The notes under the pieces are model-generated. The model had not been told where the DNA came from. It made no database searches and saw nothing but the letters and a program-made list of their open reading frames with translations. DNA of 64,000 nucleotides. It comes from Anaerolineales bacterium UBA5195. Its GTDB lineage: Bacteria > Chloroflexota > Anaerolineae > Anaerolineales > Villigracilaceae. Made by a program: the position numbers and the translations under genes. This document shows, in pieces, positions 25,947 through 35,151 of the stretch. Positions within the stretch are counted from its first letter, which is position 1; each line of letters starts with the position of its first letter. The stretch lies in contig DHVZ01000050.1 in NCBI GenBank assembly GCA_002412925.1, forward strand, positions 23,380 to 87,379. Reading direction: 5' to 3'.

Positions 25947-27797
25947 ATGGCACAAAACTTATTAGACCTCCTGGGACAGACCACCTTGCTGGCCGATGGC
26001 GCGATGGGTACGATGCTCAACGCGCGCGGTGTCAGTTTTGAAAAATGTTTCGACGAATTGAATCTCACCACCCCGGCGGTTGTGGCAGATGTGCATCGTG
26101 AATACATCGAAGCTGGGTCGCAGATCATCTTGACCAATACTTTTAGCGCCAACCGCTACAAATTGGAAAGATTTGGCCTACAGAATCAAGTTGCCGCGAT
26201 TAACACTGCTGGTGTGGAACTTGCCAAACGCGTAGCGGCAGCCTCTTTTAAAGAAGTCTTTATCGCCGGGGATATGGGCCCGCTGGGCGTACGCCTGGCT
26301 CCTTTTGGCCGCGTGCAAATCGAAGATGCCCGGGTCGCCTTTGCCGAACAAGTCGAGGCTCTCTGCGCTGCCGGGGCAGATTTAATCGTCATCGAAACCA
26401 TTGCTGATTTGTATGAAGCCCGCGAGGCTGCGCTGGCTGCGAAGCAGAATTGCTCCAAGCCAGTGGTTGTCTCCGTAACCTTTACCCGCGACGACCGCAC
26501 CATTTTGGGTGATAACCCGGCCAAAGCAGCACATGTCCTGGCTGAAACCGGGGCGGATGTCATCGGCGTCAACTGCTCGGGCGGCCCGGCCCAGCTTTTG
26601 CGGATTCTACGTCAGATGAAGCAGGCTGAACCGGATATGAAATTCTGGGTCAAGCCCAATGCAGGCTGGCCTGAACAGGTTGGCGGGCGCATCATGTACC
26701 CGGCTGACCCGGAATATTTCGGCGATTACGCACTTGCCTTCCGTGAAGCGGGCGCAAGTATTGTCGGTGGCTGCTGTGGAACGACTGCTCGCCACATCGC
26801 CGCCATGCGCAAAGCGCTGGATTCCGCCCCGGCAGTGAAGCTTGATATTCTCCAGACTCCCGATGTATCCGAATTTTCAGAAGTTTCTGAAGCAGAACCG
26901 TCGAGCAAGCTGGCTCAGAAATTGGCTGCCAGTAAGTTTGTCATCGCCGTTGAAATGGACCCGCCGCGCGGCCTTTCCACGCACAAGTTGATGGCGGGCG
27001 CCTCCCTGTTGGCTGAAGCTGGTGCAGACGTGATCGACGTGGCTGACAGTCCCATGGCGCGCATGAGAATGTCGGCCTGGGCGGTTTGCGATATCGTCCA
27101 GCGCAAGGTTAATGTTGAAACCACGCTGCACTTCCCCACGCGCGGACGCAACCTGCTGCGTGTGCAGGGTGACCTGCTCGCCGCGCACGCGCTCGGCATT
27201 CGCAACGTGTTCGTTGTCATGGGCGACCCCACCTCAATTGGTGACTACCCCGAAGCTGCCGATAATTACGATATCGTTCCATCCGGGTTGATCAAGCTGG
27301 TTAAACTGGGATTCAACCTTGGGGTCGATCATTCCGGGACCAGCATTGGGCAGCCGACCAGCTTCTTTGTCGGCGCGGCGCTCAACCTGGCTCCACAGAA
27401 TGTCGAATCCGAAATCAAGAATTTACGACGGAAATTGAACGCGGGCGCCGACTTTTTCTTGACCCAGCCCATTTTCGATCCACAATCTGCAGAGACGCTC
27501 CTGAAGCGTTATGCCAGCGAATATGGCAAGCTGGACAAGCCCGTTTTAGTGGGCATCATGCCGCTCTTCAGTACCCGTCATGTGAACTTTTTGCACCATG
27601 AAGTGCCGGGTATTAGCATCCCCAATCCAATCCGTGCGCGCATGGAAAAAGCGGGCGAGGCAGGCGTTAAGGAAGGAATTCTCATCACCGCTGAACTGGT
27701 GGAAAAAGTCAGGCCCTGGGCCCAGGGCATCTATATCATGCCGCAGTTCAATCGTTATGATGTGGTGGCCGAGATGATCGAGGTCGTGAAGGTTTAA
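25947..27797 (+). CDS. Bifunctional homocysteine S-methyltransferase / methylenetetrahydrofolate reductase
   Basis: The N-terminal half (about 1-290) is a homocysteine S-methyltransferase domain: LLADGAMGTML, GVNCSGGPAQLL and GGCCGTTARH supply the three zinc cysteines. The C-terminal half (about 320-616) is a flavin MTHFR barrel: VIAVEMDPPRGLSTHKL, RNVFVVMGDPTSIGDYP and FFLTQPIFDP. The fusion is that of B. subtilis YitJ. With metH upstream it supplies methyl groups for methionine. The ribosome-binding site is weak (GAAAGTGA). Confidence 0.93.
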   Translation: MAQNLLDLLGQTTLLADGAMGTMLNARGVSFEKCFDELNLTTPAVVADVHREYIEAGSQIILTNTFSANRYKLERFGLQNQVAAINTAGVELAKRVAAASFKEVFIAGDMGPLGVRLAPFGRVQIEDARVAFAEQVEALCAAGADLIVIETIADLYEAREAALAAKQNCSKPVVVSVTFTRDDRTILGDNPAKAAHVLAETGADVIGVNCSGGPAQLLRILRQMKQAEPDMKFWVKPNAGWPEQVGGRIMYPADPEYFGDYALAFREAGASIVGGCCGTTARHIAAMRKALDSAPAVKLDILQTPDVSEFSEVSEAEPSSKLAQKLAASKFVIAVEMDPPRGLSTHKLMAGASLLAEAGADVIDVADSPMARMRMSAWAVCDIVQRKVNVETTLHFPTRGRNLLRVQGDLLAAHALGIRNVFVVMGDPTSIGDYPEAADNYDIVPSGLIKLVKLGFNLGVDHSGTSIGQPTSFFVGAALNLAPQNVESEIKNLRRKLNAGADFFLTQPIFDPQSAETLLKRYASEYGKLDKPVLVGIMPLFSTRHVNFLHHEVPGISIPNPIRARMEKAGEAGVKEGILITAELVEKVRPWAQGIYIMPQFNRYDVVAEMIEVVKV

Positions 27798-27802
27798 TCA
27801 AG

Positions 27803-28225
27803 ATGAAGCTGAAACTTTTTCACTTTTATGCGAGAAGACTGGCAGCCTGGGGATTGATTTTCCTGGCAATGGTGAGCATCGTAAACGAAGCCCGGATATC
27901 AAAAGATTTCTGGAAATCGTTTCTCGCCTCTGGATGTGTTGATTCTGTCTCGCTTTGGGAGAATCGTTTGGCTGGGCTAAAATCCCAAATACCGCAGGCT
28001 GTGACCAGGGTTGGTTACATTTCTTCAGATCCTGAGCATATCGAGTTCTATCTTACACAGTACACGCTCATTCCCATAATATTGGAACGCGGAACCAACC
28101 CCGACTGGATTATTGCCAACTATCCAGCGAAGACCATTCATATTGTCCTGCGGAAACAATTGGACTTGGAACAATATGCGGTCGACAATTTCGGTTATGG
28201 TTTGTATTTGGTTCACAAGAGATAA
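27803..28225 (+). CDS. Small membrane-anchored protein, unknown
   Basis: A single hydrophobic segment (about residues 13-30) anchors a 110-residue extracytoplasmic domain. The sequence SQIPQAVTRVGYISSDPEHIEFYLTQYTLIPIILE resembles the soluble C-terminal part of GT-C enzymes, so it may be a detached partner of the next gene. I do not recognise a family. It starts five bases after the fused MTHFR gene and ends one base before the following membrane protein, which argues for a joint function with the latter. This stretch is less G+C-rich than metH. Confidence 0.65.
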   Translation: MKLKLFHFYARRLAAWGLIFLAMVSIVNEARISKDFWKSFLASGCVDSVSLWENRLAGLKSQIPQAVTRVGYISSDPEHIEFYLTQYTLIPIILERGTNPDWIIANYPAKTIHIVLRKQLDLEQYAVDNFGYGLYLVHKR

Positions 28226-28226
28226 C

Positions 28227-29579
28227 ATGTTACTGGCTCTCTCTTTCCTGCTCTACCTTCCTTCCGCTATATCCGGATTTTGGCTCGCGCACCGCCTTTG
28301 GCGCGAATCAACCCCACAGGCCCTGTGGTTTAAGCTCTTTCTGGGGCTTCCGCTTGGGCTTGGGCTTTGGTCATTGGGATATTTTTTGTGGATCTGGGTT
28401 GGATTAAACAAAACTATCTTTCCCTGGTTGGAATTGGCGGTTTCGATAGTTCTTACGATCCTGGTTATTCCATCCCTAAAACTATTATTCGCCCCTTTAA
28501 ATTTACGCTCACTAAGATCCCCTTTTTACCTGGTATTTCTATTGGTCATGTTCGCCACTGCGGTGCTTTTTGGTCTGCAGCTCTACATGAGTCCGCACGG
28601 TCACGAAGATGCCTGGTTCATCTGGAATCTCAATGCGCGTTTTATCTATCTTGCCCAGGATTGGAGAATCATCTATGCTCCAAACGGCCCTGGCTGGCAT
28701 CCCGATTACCCTCTGTTGGTCAGCTTGAACACGGTCTTTGGCTGGGTCATTCTGGGACAGGATACCCCGCGGATCCAGATGGCGGTTACTGCCCTCTTTA
28801 CATTGGTTTTACCCGGAATTTTATTTTCAGGGTTGTCTCTGATCAAAGACAAAAAACAGGCTGTTCTTGCGACAATAGTTTTGTTGGCCTCGCCAACCGT
28901 GATCAATTATGGGGTTAGCCAGCAAGCCGATATTCCTCTTGCCGGTTATGTGCTGACCTCCCTGGTTCTGGCGGCGCTTTACTTCAAAATTCAGAACAGC
29001 AAGCTCTTGTTGCTCGCTGGGCTGACAATTGCGCTGACAGCCTGGGCCAAAAATGAAGGATTTTTATTTATTCTCATCAATTTTGTTTTGATGAGTGCCT
29101 TCTTGATAGTTTTGAGACAATCACAGGCTCTCAAGGAGTATGCCATTGGGATTGCCATACCTTTCTTGGTGATTTTGCTCTTCAAATTAACACAGCCAGT
29201 CTCCAATGACCTGTTTGAGCAGAACACCCTGCCTCAACTTCTGGACGGGGAACGTTATCGTTTAATTTTGTTCACCTTTTTTGGAACCATCGCCAAGCTG
29301 GGGCGGTGGACACCGTTCAGCCTGGCGGCGATCCTTGTGGTTTATGGTTTGTTGGTTTGGTTTGATTATTCGGAATCCTTAATTGTCAAATATATCGGGT
29401 TGACGTTGCTTTTGCAAATGTTTGGATATTTTGTCATCTACCTGCTCACCCCGCACGATCTGGCCTGGCATCTGAAAACTTCTTTGGAGCGGTTATTGGT
29501 ACAGATCTTCCCAACTGCACTCTTTTTGTTTTTTTACGCAACCAAATCCCCCGATTTCAACCTTCCAGAAGGACAATGA
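28227..29579 (+). CDS. GT-C-like polytopic membrane protein
   Basis: From the ATG one base after the previous stop, 450 residues contain about 11 hydrophobic segments. The loop LYMSPHGHEDAWFIWNLNAR holds an acidic E-D pair where GT-C enzymes have theirs, and AWAKNEGFLFILI is a frequent family motif. A longer frame extends upstream over the preceding gene and is rejected. Probably a glycosyltransferase of surface polymers or glycoproteins; substrate unknown. coaX starts one base after the stop, within AGAAGGACAATGAAATG. Confidence 0.7.
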   Translation: MLLALSFLLYLPSAISGFWLAHRLWRESTPQALWFKLFLGLPLGLGLWSLGYFLWIWVGLNKTIFPWLELAVSIVLTILVIPSLKLLFAPLNLRSLRSPFYLVFLLVMFATAVLFGLQLYMSPHGHEDAWFIWNLNARFIYLAQDWRIIYAPNGPGWHPDYPLLVSLNTVFGWVILGQDTPRIQMAVTALFTLVLPGILFSGLSLIKDKKQAVLATIVLLASPTVINYGVSQQADIPLAGYVLTSLVLAALYFKIQNSKLLLLAGLTIALTAWAKNEGFLFILINFVLMSAFLIVLRQSQALKEYAIGIAIPFLVILLFKLTQPVSNDLFEQNTLPQLLDGERYRLILFTFFGTIAKLGRWTPFSLAAILVVYGLLVWFDYSESLIVKYIGLTLLLQMFGYFVIYLLTPHDLAWHLKTSLERLLVQIFPTALFLFFYATKSPDFNLPEGQ

Positions 29580-29580
29580 A

Positions 29581-30345
29581 ATGCTTCTCACTATTGATAT
29601 CGGTAACACCAACCTGACCATCGGCTTGTATGAAGGCGAGAAACTCGGCTGGCACTGGCGTCTCGCTACCGATCACCACCGTATGCCCGATGAATATGGT
29701 CTGCAAATGCTGGGGCTTTTGCAACATGCCGGGCACAATCTTGGAGACCTGACCGGGATTGCGCTCTCCTCGGTTGTCCCGCCGCTGACCGGGCGTGTGA
29801 CCCAGGCTTGCGGCGAGTATCTTCAACAGAATCCGCTGGTGGTGGATACAGGCGTCAAGACCGGTATCCGCATCCGCTACGAGGATCCCAAAGCTGTCGG
29901 TGCTGACCGGGTTTGCGACGCGGTGGCTGTGATGCATTTTTACGGCGGGCCAGCCTGTGTGATCGACTTTGGCACGGCCACCACTTTCAACGCTGTTACC
30001 AAGGAAGGCGACTACCTTGGTGGGGCCATCACAGCCGGAATCAACCTGGCTGCTGAAGCGCTTTATACTCGCGCCGCCAAACTTCCACGCATTGACTTGC
30101 AGCGCCCGCCGAATGTGATCGGGCGCAATACCATCCATGCCATGCAGTCGGGGTTGTTGTTCGGGTATGTCAGCATGGTGGAAGGCATGGTGGAGCGTTT
30201 CCGCAAGGAACTTGGGGCAGAGATGAAAGTCATCGCAACCGGTGGGCTGGCCGAAGTGGTGGCGAAAGAAACGCCTGTCATCCAGCACATCGCCCCCTGG
30301 TTGACTCTGGATGGTTTACGAATTATCTGGGAACTCAATCAATAA
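29581..30345 (+). CDS. coaX: Type III pantothenate kinase
   Basis: The first motif, LLTIDIGNTNLTIGLYEG, is the phosphate-binding loop of CoaX; GADRVCDAVAVMHFY and CVIDFGTATTFNAV are the second and third. The 254-residue length fits. It phosphorylates pantothenate as the first step of coenzyme A synthesis and, unlike type I and II kinases, is not inhibited by CoA (family knowledge). Ribosome-binding site AGAAGGA overlaps the end of the upstream membrane protein gene. It converges with the next gene with only 27 bases between them. Confidence 0.95.
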   Translation: MLLTIDIGNTNLTIGLYEGEKLGWHWRLATDHHRMPDEYGLQMLGLLQHAGHNLGDLTGIALSSVVPPLTGRVTQACGEYLQQNPLVVDTGVKTGIRIRYEDPKAVGADRVCDAVAVMHFYGGPACVIDFGTATTFNAVTKEGDYLGGAITAGINLAAEALYTRAAKLPRIDLQRPPNVIGRNTIHAMQSGLLFGYVSMVEGMVERFRKELGAEMKVIATGGLAEVVAKETPVIQHIAPWLTLDGLRIIWELNQ

Positions 30346-30372
30346 CGGAGTCCAAACTCTCCTGATTTTGGG

Positions 30373-32073
30373 TTATCTTTCCAGTTCTTTTAGCACCATT
30401 TCCGGTAAATCGGAAACCTTGTAAATGCGGACATATTCAATACCGTTGAACCAGATCACCTTTTCTGGTACAGCCGGTTCCATGATTTGGATGAAACCTG
30501 TGGGGATATCGCGCTTCTTTTGCTGGGCGTAATAGACAACGAAATAATCCGTTAAATGCAAATTGTCGAGGGCATCCTGTGTCAGGGAATACATGGGTTT
30601 GAACACCGACACCTCGCCGGGGAACAAATATGCCAGGCTGCGTCCATACCAGGCCGTGACAGTCAACTTGCTGGCGTTGGGTTTCGCAGCCAGGTAATGG
30701 GCCGCCTGGTCGAGAACTTCGGCATATCCGTAGTTCGGGTTTTGGCCAGGGAAGAGCGCCAGCATAACAGGGTTGGAATAAGTATAGTAATACGGATACT
30801 GCGGCAGCCCGCCTGCGCCCTGCGCTGCAATAACCAGCGCCAGGGTTATAAAACTGACCAACGAGCGTCGGAAAACAACTCTCCAAACTGCCAGCCGTTC
30901 GAGCGCAAAAACAAAACCCATTGCGGCCATCAAATCCAGACAGATGTAACTGGTCATGATGTAATGGGCAGCGTCGCGCCCGCGGGCAATGCCGAACATC
31001 AGGATATACAACGCGCCCAGGGTTAGCAAATAGGCGCCGGTGATCCGCTTGGTGGTTTCGGCCTTGCGTGAAAACAACATCCAGCTTGCCAGCAACAGGC
31101 CAAGCCAGGCCACCGGGGTGGTACGCCAGAGCATTCCGTCCAGATACTGGGGGATGCCGCCGGTTTCTAACCCGAACTGGCTGGCTTCCAGTTCCTGGGT
31201 CACTTCCAGGCGGCCACCTTGCAGGGCATAACTCAAGGCATTCCCGTAAACTTTATACAGCATTTCACCTGGTTTTGCCCACATTCCAGGCCAAAGGATG
31301 AAGTAAACCAGCGCTATTACACCCAGCCAGAGCAGGAAACTGCGGGCCAGATGCCAGAAGAGCACCTTCCACGCTGCCGGGCCATTTTTCCAGTCAGTGG
31401 TGAACTTTACCAGCAGAATCAAGCCTGCCAGCGGGAACAAAATAATGGCGGAAGACTTCGTCAACTGGGCCAGGGCCGCAAAAATGGCGGAAAATAGCAG
31501 GTAGCGGGTTCCCCCTGAGCGGTAGGCCCAAACCAACAGGGTCAACAGGCATAAAACGCTAAACAACGAGAGCATGCCTTCGTGATTGAGCAAGCGCGAG
31601 TGCCCCAGGAAAAATGGCTCGACGGATGCCAATAATACGGCCATGATGGCTGTTTTGCGCCCCACAAGCTGTCGCAGGCAGGCATACACCAGCAGCAGTA
31701 AAATGCAGACCGCCAGCACTTCTACCACGCGCGCCCGCCAGACCAGCTCCAGCGGCGGATGGCCGTTATCGTTCAGGAAGGCGTCAAACTGCGGGCCTTT
31801 CCAGAAATATTCCGGCGCGATAGCCCGGTAGGCGCGGAATCCCCACAGAAAACCTACCGTGACAACCCACATCGTCGTCACGCCCGGGTGATAATCATAA
31901 ACTGTGCTGCCAAAGTCGCCTGTGCCGATGGCATGATAGAAATTCGCGCCAAATTTTAACCAATCCGGCTCGTCCACGCTGACGAAAGCGTCCAACCCCA
32001 CCAGGCGGGGAATCAAGATTAGGATTGACAGGCAAAAGACGATCAGAATTTCGAGGCGGCGTTCTGTTTTCAT
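30373..32073 (-). CDS. GT-C (family 39-like) membrane glycosyltransferase
   Basis: 566 residues with about 11 membrane segments. The first periplasmic loop, DAFVSVDEPDWLKFGANFYHA, contains the D-E pair of PMT-like enzymes, and DYHPGVTTMWV and HSRLLNHEGMLSLFSVLCL are conserved loops of GT39 proteins. The C-terminus (about 455-566) is a soluble beta-rich domain. It is one of four such genes in the window. GGAAAG precedes the ATG, and a TATAAT (32103-32108 on the minus strand) marks a likely promoter about 30 bases upstream of the start. Confidence 0.8.
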   Translation of the reverse strand: MKTERRLEILIVFCLSILILIPRLVGLDAFVSVDEPDWLKFGANFYHAIGTGDFGSTVYDYHPGVTTMWVVTVGFLWGFRAYRAIAPEYFWKGPQFDAFLNDNGHPPLELVWRARVVEVLAVCILLLLVYACLRQLVGRKTAIMAVLLASVEPFFLGHSRLLNHEGMLSLFSVLCLLTLLVWAYRSGGTRYLLFSAIFAALAQLTKSSAIILFPLAGLILLVKFTTDWKNGPAAWKVLFWHLARSFLLWLGVIALVYFILWPGMWAKPGEMLYKVYGNALSYALQGGRLEVTQELEASQFGLETGGIPQYLDGMLWRTTPVAWLGLLLASWMLFSRKAETTKRITGAYLLTLGALYILMFGIARGRDAAHYIMTSYICLDLMAAMGFVFALERLAVWRVVFRRSLVSFITLALVIAAQGAGGLPQYPYYYTYSNPVMLALFPGQNPNYGYAEVLDQAAHYLAAKPNASKLTVTAWYGRSLAYLFPGEVSVFKPMYSLTQDALDNLHLTDYFVVYYAQQKKRDIPTGFIQIMEPAVPEKVIWFNGIEYVRIYKVSDLPEMVLKELER

Positions 32074-32198
32074 TTCAACTTTCCAAAAACGGGGATGGCG
32101 CTATTATACTTGCTGTGAACCTGGACCTTTTGGTTTCACCACGGGAGCGCCTGGAGAGCCTGGCCCTGCCGCCGTAATCAGCGAGGGGCTTCCTCAGG

Positions 32199-32204
32199 TA
32201 TAAT
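32199..32204 (+). promoter_or_regulatory. -10 box (TATAAT) for the PPIase lipoprotein gene
   Basis: GGTATAAT followed by seven bases and the ATG at 32212 predicts a leaderless mRNA. Confidence 0.5.
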
Positions 32205-32211
32205 CGGTGGA

Positions 32212-33108
32212 ATGTCCATTTTGAAACGAATTTTTGTCACCTTCTCTTTGCTTTTCCTGGCCGCCTGTTCTGGTGGGACACCGGGCTTTCCGGCAGTTTT
32301 TGCCTCACCTACGCCGGTTCCTCCGACATCCACGCCTTTGCCTCCTACCGAAACACCCGTCCCGATGGCAATCACCGTCAACGCCGACGGAATCCCTGTT
32401 GAGGAATTCTCCGCCGAGTTGACGCGCTATCAGACTGCCCAGGCCGCGTTGGGCAGCACCGTTAGCACTGAGCAGGCTGTGCAGGCTGTGCGCGATGATC
32501 TGATCTCCCAGCTTTTACTGGCCCAGGGAGCGTTTGAAGCCGGTTTTGCCATGGATGAGGCCGCCCTCCAGCAACGAATTGACAAGCTGACCTCCCAAAT
32601 TGGCGGAGCCGAAAAGCTCACAGCCTGGCAGCAGGCCCACGGATACACGGAAGAAAGCTTCCGGGTGGCGTTGAAACGGGCAGCGGCTTCCGCCTGGATG
32701 CGGGATAAAATTATTTCGTCCGTACCCAGTACTGCGGAACAGGTTCACGTCCGCCAAATTTTGCTCTATAATGAAGCTGTTGCTCAGAATTATTACAACC
32801 AGCTTCAAGCGGGCGCGGACTTTGACCAGCTGGCAGCACAGGTGGACCCGGTGACTCGCGGCGATATTGGTTGGTTCCCGCGCGGTTACTTGACTGAAAA
32901 AGCCGTCGAAGATGCGGCGTTTTCACTTGAAGCGGGCAATTATAGCACTGTGATACCGGGCGAGGTCGGGTTTCATATTGTTAAACCCATTGAAATTCAG
33001 GCAGGGCGCCCACTTTCTCCCGATGCCTTGCTGACTTTGCAAAATCGCGCTCTAACAGATTGGCTTGCCAGCCGCCGAGAGCAAAGCAGTATAGTCCTTG
33101 CTCCATAA
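32212..33108 (+). CDS. PrsA/SurA-like peptidyl-prolyl isomerase lipoprotein
   Basis: A lipoprotein signal with FLAACSGG lipobox (Cys19) leads into a Pro/Thr-rich spacer (about 30-50). Residues 55-165 form the helical SurA/PrsA N-domain, and about 170-265 the parvulin PPIase domain (VHVRQILLYNEAVAQNYYNQL, GDIGWFPRGYL, GEVGFHIVKPIEI). It would help exported proteins fold outside the membrane. Leaderless start predicted. The next gene begins 25 bases later with a GGAGAG ribosome-binding site, so both are probably co-transcribed. Confidence 0.88.
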   Translation: MSILKRIFVTFSLLFLAACSGGTPGFPAVFASPTPVPPTSTPLPPTETPVPMAITVNADGIPVEEFSAELTRYQTAQAALGSTVSTEQAVQAVRDDLISQLLLAQGAFEAGFAMDEAALQQRIDKLTSQIGGAEKLTAWQQAHGYTEESFRVALKRAAASAWMRDKIISSVPSTAEQVHVRQILLYNEAVAQNYYNQLQAGADFDQLAAQVDPVTRGDIGWFPRGYLTEKAVEDAAFSLEAGNYSTVIPGEVGFHIVKPIEIQAGRPLSPDALLTLQNRALTDWLASRREQSSIVLAP

Positions 33109-33133
33109 CCTGTCTGCACAGGAGAGTTAGACG

Positions 33134-33910
33134 ATGAGTAACTACGACGAATTCCTCAAAGAAAAACCCAAGGCACCCGGTCCAAAGAAAAAAGCCAGCC
33201 CTGACCTGACTTGGAACATGCTCACCTTGGTCATGGTGCTGATGACACTCTGCGTTTGCGGTTTCTTTGTCAGCATATTACAGAATCCGTATTCGATGTT
33301 AAACCCTTTTCCGCCGAACACACTGATCCCGCCGCCCCCAACCGCTACGATGACACCGCGTGGATATGAGCCAACCTGGACGCCCACCCCTTCGGTTGAG
33401 CCAACGGAAACGCCCACCCGGCGGCCCACTTACACCCCTGTGCCATCTTTTACACCTTTCAGTTTGACTACTGCTACCCCGACTTTTACACCCAGCTTGA
33501 CCGTCGTGGCTTCAAATACACCGCGTCCCACGGGTGTCCCCTATACGGTCACCGTCAGTTGGGAAGAGAGCACCAAATGGAGGCCAGACACCAGTTGTGC
33601 TTCGATGTTTGTTGCCGGGAAAGCGCTTGATTCCAAGAATAGCCCTGTTACGGGATTGCAAGTTAAGCTGGGCGGGAGCATTCCGGGAAAGACTTTCGTC
33701 CCGGCATTGACCACCCTGACCGGTATCTCCCCGATTTATGGGCCAAGCGGGTTTGAGTTCGATCTGCGCGTAGCGCCCGTGGCTTCCAGTAAGGGGCTTT
33801 GGGTGCAATTGTTCAACCAGTCTGGCGCCCCGATTTCCGAGCAGTATCCGCTGAAAACCTACAGCGATTGCAAACAAAATTTGATCCTTGTAGTTTTTAA
33901 GCAGAAATAG
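33134..33910 (+). CDS. Single-pass membrane protein with Thr/Pro linker
   Basis: A basic cytoplasmic stretch (KEKPKAPGPKKKASPD) precedes one membrane segment (about residues 30-51, MLTLVMVLMTLCVCGFFV). The outside part has a Pro/Thr-rich linker (about 65-130) and a beta-rich domain of 120 residues with cysteines in DTSCASMF and YSDCKQNL that could pair. SKNSPVTGLQVKLGG resembles a carboxypeptidase-regulatory or Ig-like fold, but I cannot assign it firmly. A bidirectional terminator separates it from ilvE. Confidence 0.7.
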   Translation: MSNYDEFLKEKPKAPGPKKKASPDLTWNMLTLVMVLMTLCVCGFFVSILQNPYSMLNPFPPNTLIPPPPTATMTPRGYEPTWTPTPSVEPTETPTRRPTYTPVPSFTPFSLTTATPTFTPSLTVVASNTPRPTGVPYTVTVSWEESTKWRPDTSCASMFVAGKALDSKNSPVTGLQVKLGGSIPGKTFVPALTTLTGISPIYGPSGFEFDLRVAPVASSKGLWVQLFNQSGAPISEQYPLKTYSDCKQNLILVVFKQK

Positions 33911-33927
33911 GAAGAGCGCAAAATAAA

Positions 33928-33954
33928 AAAACCGGCCCTAGATGGGCCGGTTTT
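33928..33954. terminator. Bidirectional terminator
   Basis: AAAACCGGCCC (33928-33938) pairs perfectly with GGGCCGGTTTT (33944-33954) with a five-base loop. A/T-runs on both sides serve the convergent genes ending at 33910 and 33958. Confidence 0.9.
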
Positions 33955-33957
33955 CTC

Positions 33958-34878
33958 TTAATCGACAACCACATTCCAATGGCTGTATTTTTCAATTTGC
34001 CCATGCGCCACAGCGTTGAATAAATCGCGCAATTTGGCGGTGACAGGCCCCATTTTGCCGTCTCCAACCGGGCGATGGTCCACTTTCGCAATCACGGTGA
34101 CCTGTGCAGCGGTGCCGGTCAGGAACATTTCTTCACAGACAAAGGCCTCGGTGCGATCGATGGAGCGCTCCTGCACCGCCAGCCCGAGCTCATTTCGGGC
34201 AAGTTCGATCACGGTTCGGCGGGTGATGCCTTCGAGGATGTTGTCATAGACCGGGGGAGTGATGAGCACACCATCTCGGACCATAAAGACGTTCATGGCA
34301 GTGCCTTCAGAAATGTGGCCGTTCTGGTCGAGCACCAGCGCCTCGTCGAATCCGGCGCGGATGGCATCGGTCTTGATCAGCGCCGAATTGGCATATGCGC
34401 CGCTGATCTTGCCGCGGGCCGGGATGACATTATCGTCCACCCGCCGCCAAGATGAGATCGTCACATGTGCACCATCTTCGTTTTTGCCATATGCGCCAAA
34501 TGGTATGGCAAAAATCGAGACTTCGTCGCGCAGGTCGTGCAGGCGCACACCGATTCCCGCGTCAGCTTTGTAACACAACGGGCGGATATAGATATCCTGT
34601 TGCCAGCCATCCAGCTTGAGCAAATCTTTCGTGATCTGCGCCAGGCTTTCGGGTGTGTGTGGCAGCTCCATGGCCAGCATTTTGGCCGAATGCAGGAAGC
34701 GCTTGAAGTGGTCGAGCGGGCGGAAAACGAACAGCTTTTTCTTCTCGGCGTTCCAGTAGCCGCGCAGGCCGCCAAAGGCCGCTGTGCCATAGTTCAATCC
34801 GTGGGTGGCAACGCTGACTTTTGCCTCGCCGAACGGGACAATTTTGCCTTCGAAATATGCATGCTGGTTTTGTTCCAT
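33958..34878 (-). CDS. ilvE: Branched-chain amino acid aminotransferase
   Basis: From the ATG at 34878 the protein reads MEQNQHAYFEGKIVPFGEAK and continues GTAAFGGLRGYWN. The PLP-lysine region is RGKISGAYANSALIKTDA, followed by DQNGHISEGTAMNVFMV, the fold-type IV signature. It catalyses the last step of valine, leucine and isoleucine synthesis. The longer frame from 34908 adds ten residues ahead of a GGAGA ribosome-binding site, so I reject it. A TATAAT (34921-34926, minus strand) supports a leader of about 35 bases. Confidence 0.95.
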   Translation of the reverse strand: MEQNQHAYFEGKIVPFGEAKVSVATHGLNYGTAAFGGLRGYWNAEKKKLFVFRPLDHFKRFLHSAKMLAMELPHTPESLAQITKDLLKLDGWQQDIYIRPLCYKADAGIGVRLHDLRDEVSIFAIPFGAYGKNEDGAHVTISSWRRVDDNVIPARGKISGAYANSALIKTDAIRAGFDEALVLDQNGHISEGTAMNVFMVRDGVLITPPVYDNILEGITRRTVIELARNELGLAVQERSIDRTEAFVCEEMFLTGTAAQVTVIAKVDHRPVGDGKMGPVTAKLRDLFNAVAHGQIEKYSHWNVVVD

Positions 34879-34961
34879 TGGGATTCTCCGCTGAATAAGG
34901 GTGGACAATAACGACGGGGAATTATACCTCTGCTAACCCGGCTACCCGTTCCATCGAACCT

Positions 34962-35053
34962 GGGTCTCCAGGATTTTCCTGCCTGCCCCGATGGGCTTAC
35001 GGGGTGAAGAGTGCCGCATTTTGGGGTCTTACCACAGAGATTACCAAAGGGCC
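34962..35053. repeat. TCTCC palindromic element, copy 2
   Basis: GGGTCTCCAGGATTTTCC opens the element, CCCCGATGGGCTTACGGGG is an inner hairpin, GCCGCATTTTGGGGTC is the core, and GAGATTACCAAAGGGCC closes it with inverted ends. It lies between the divergent ilvE and ArsR genes; I see nothing else in 34927-35151. Confidence 0.8.
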
Positions 35054-35151
35054 TCAATCAGTTTTTCTACATCCTTTGCCCTTGACGATTTTTTGAAATC
35101 GCGTAAAATCAATTAGATGCTTATCGAATTAGATAGATAAAAAGGTGTAAT

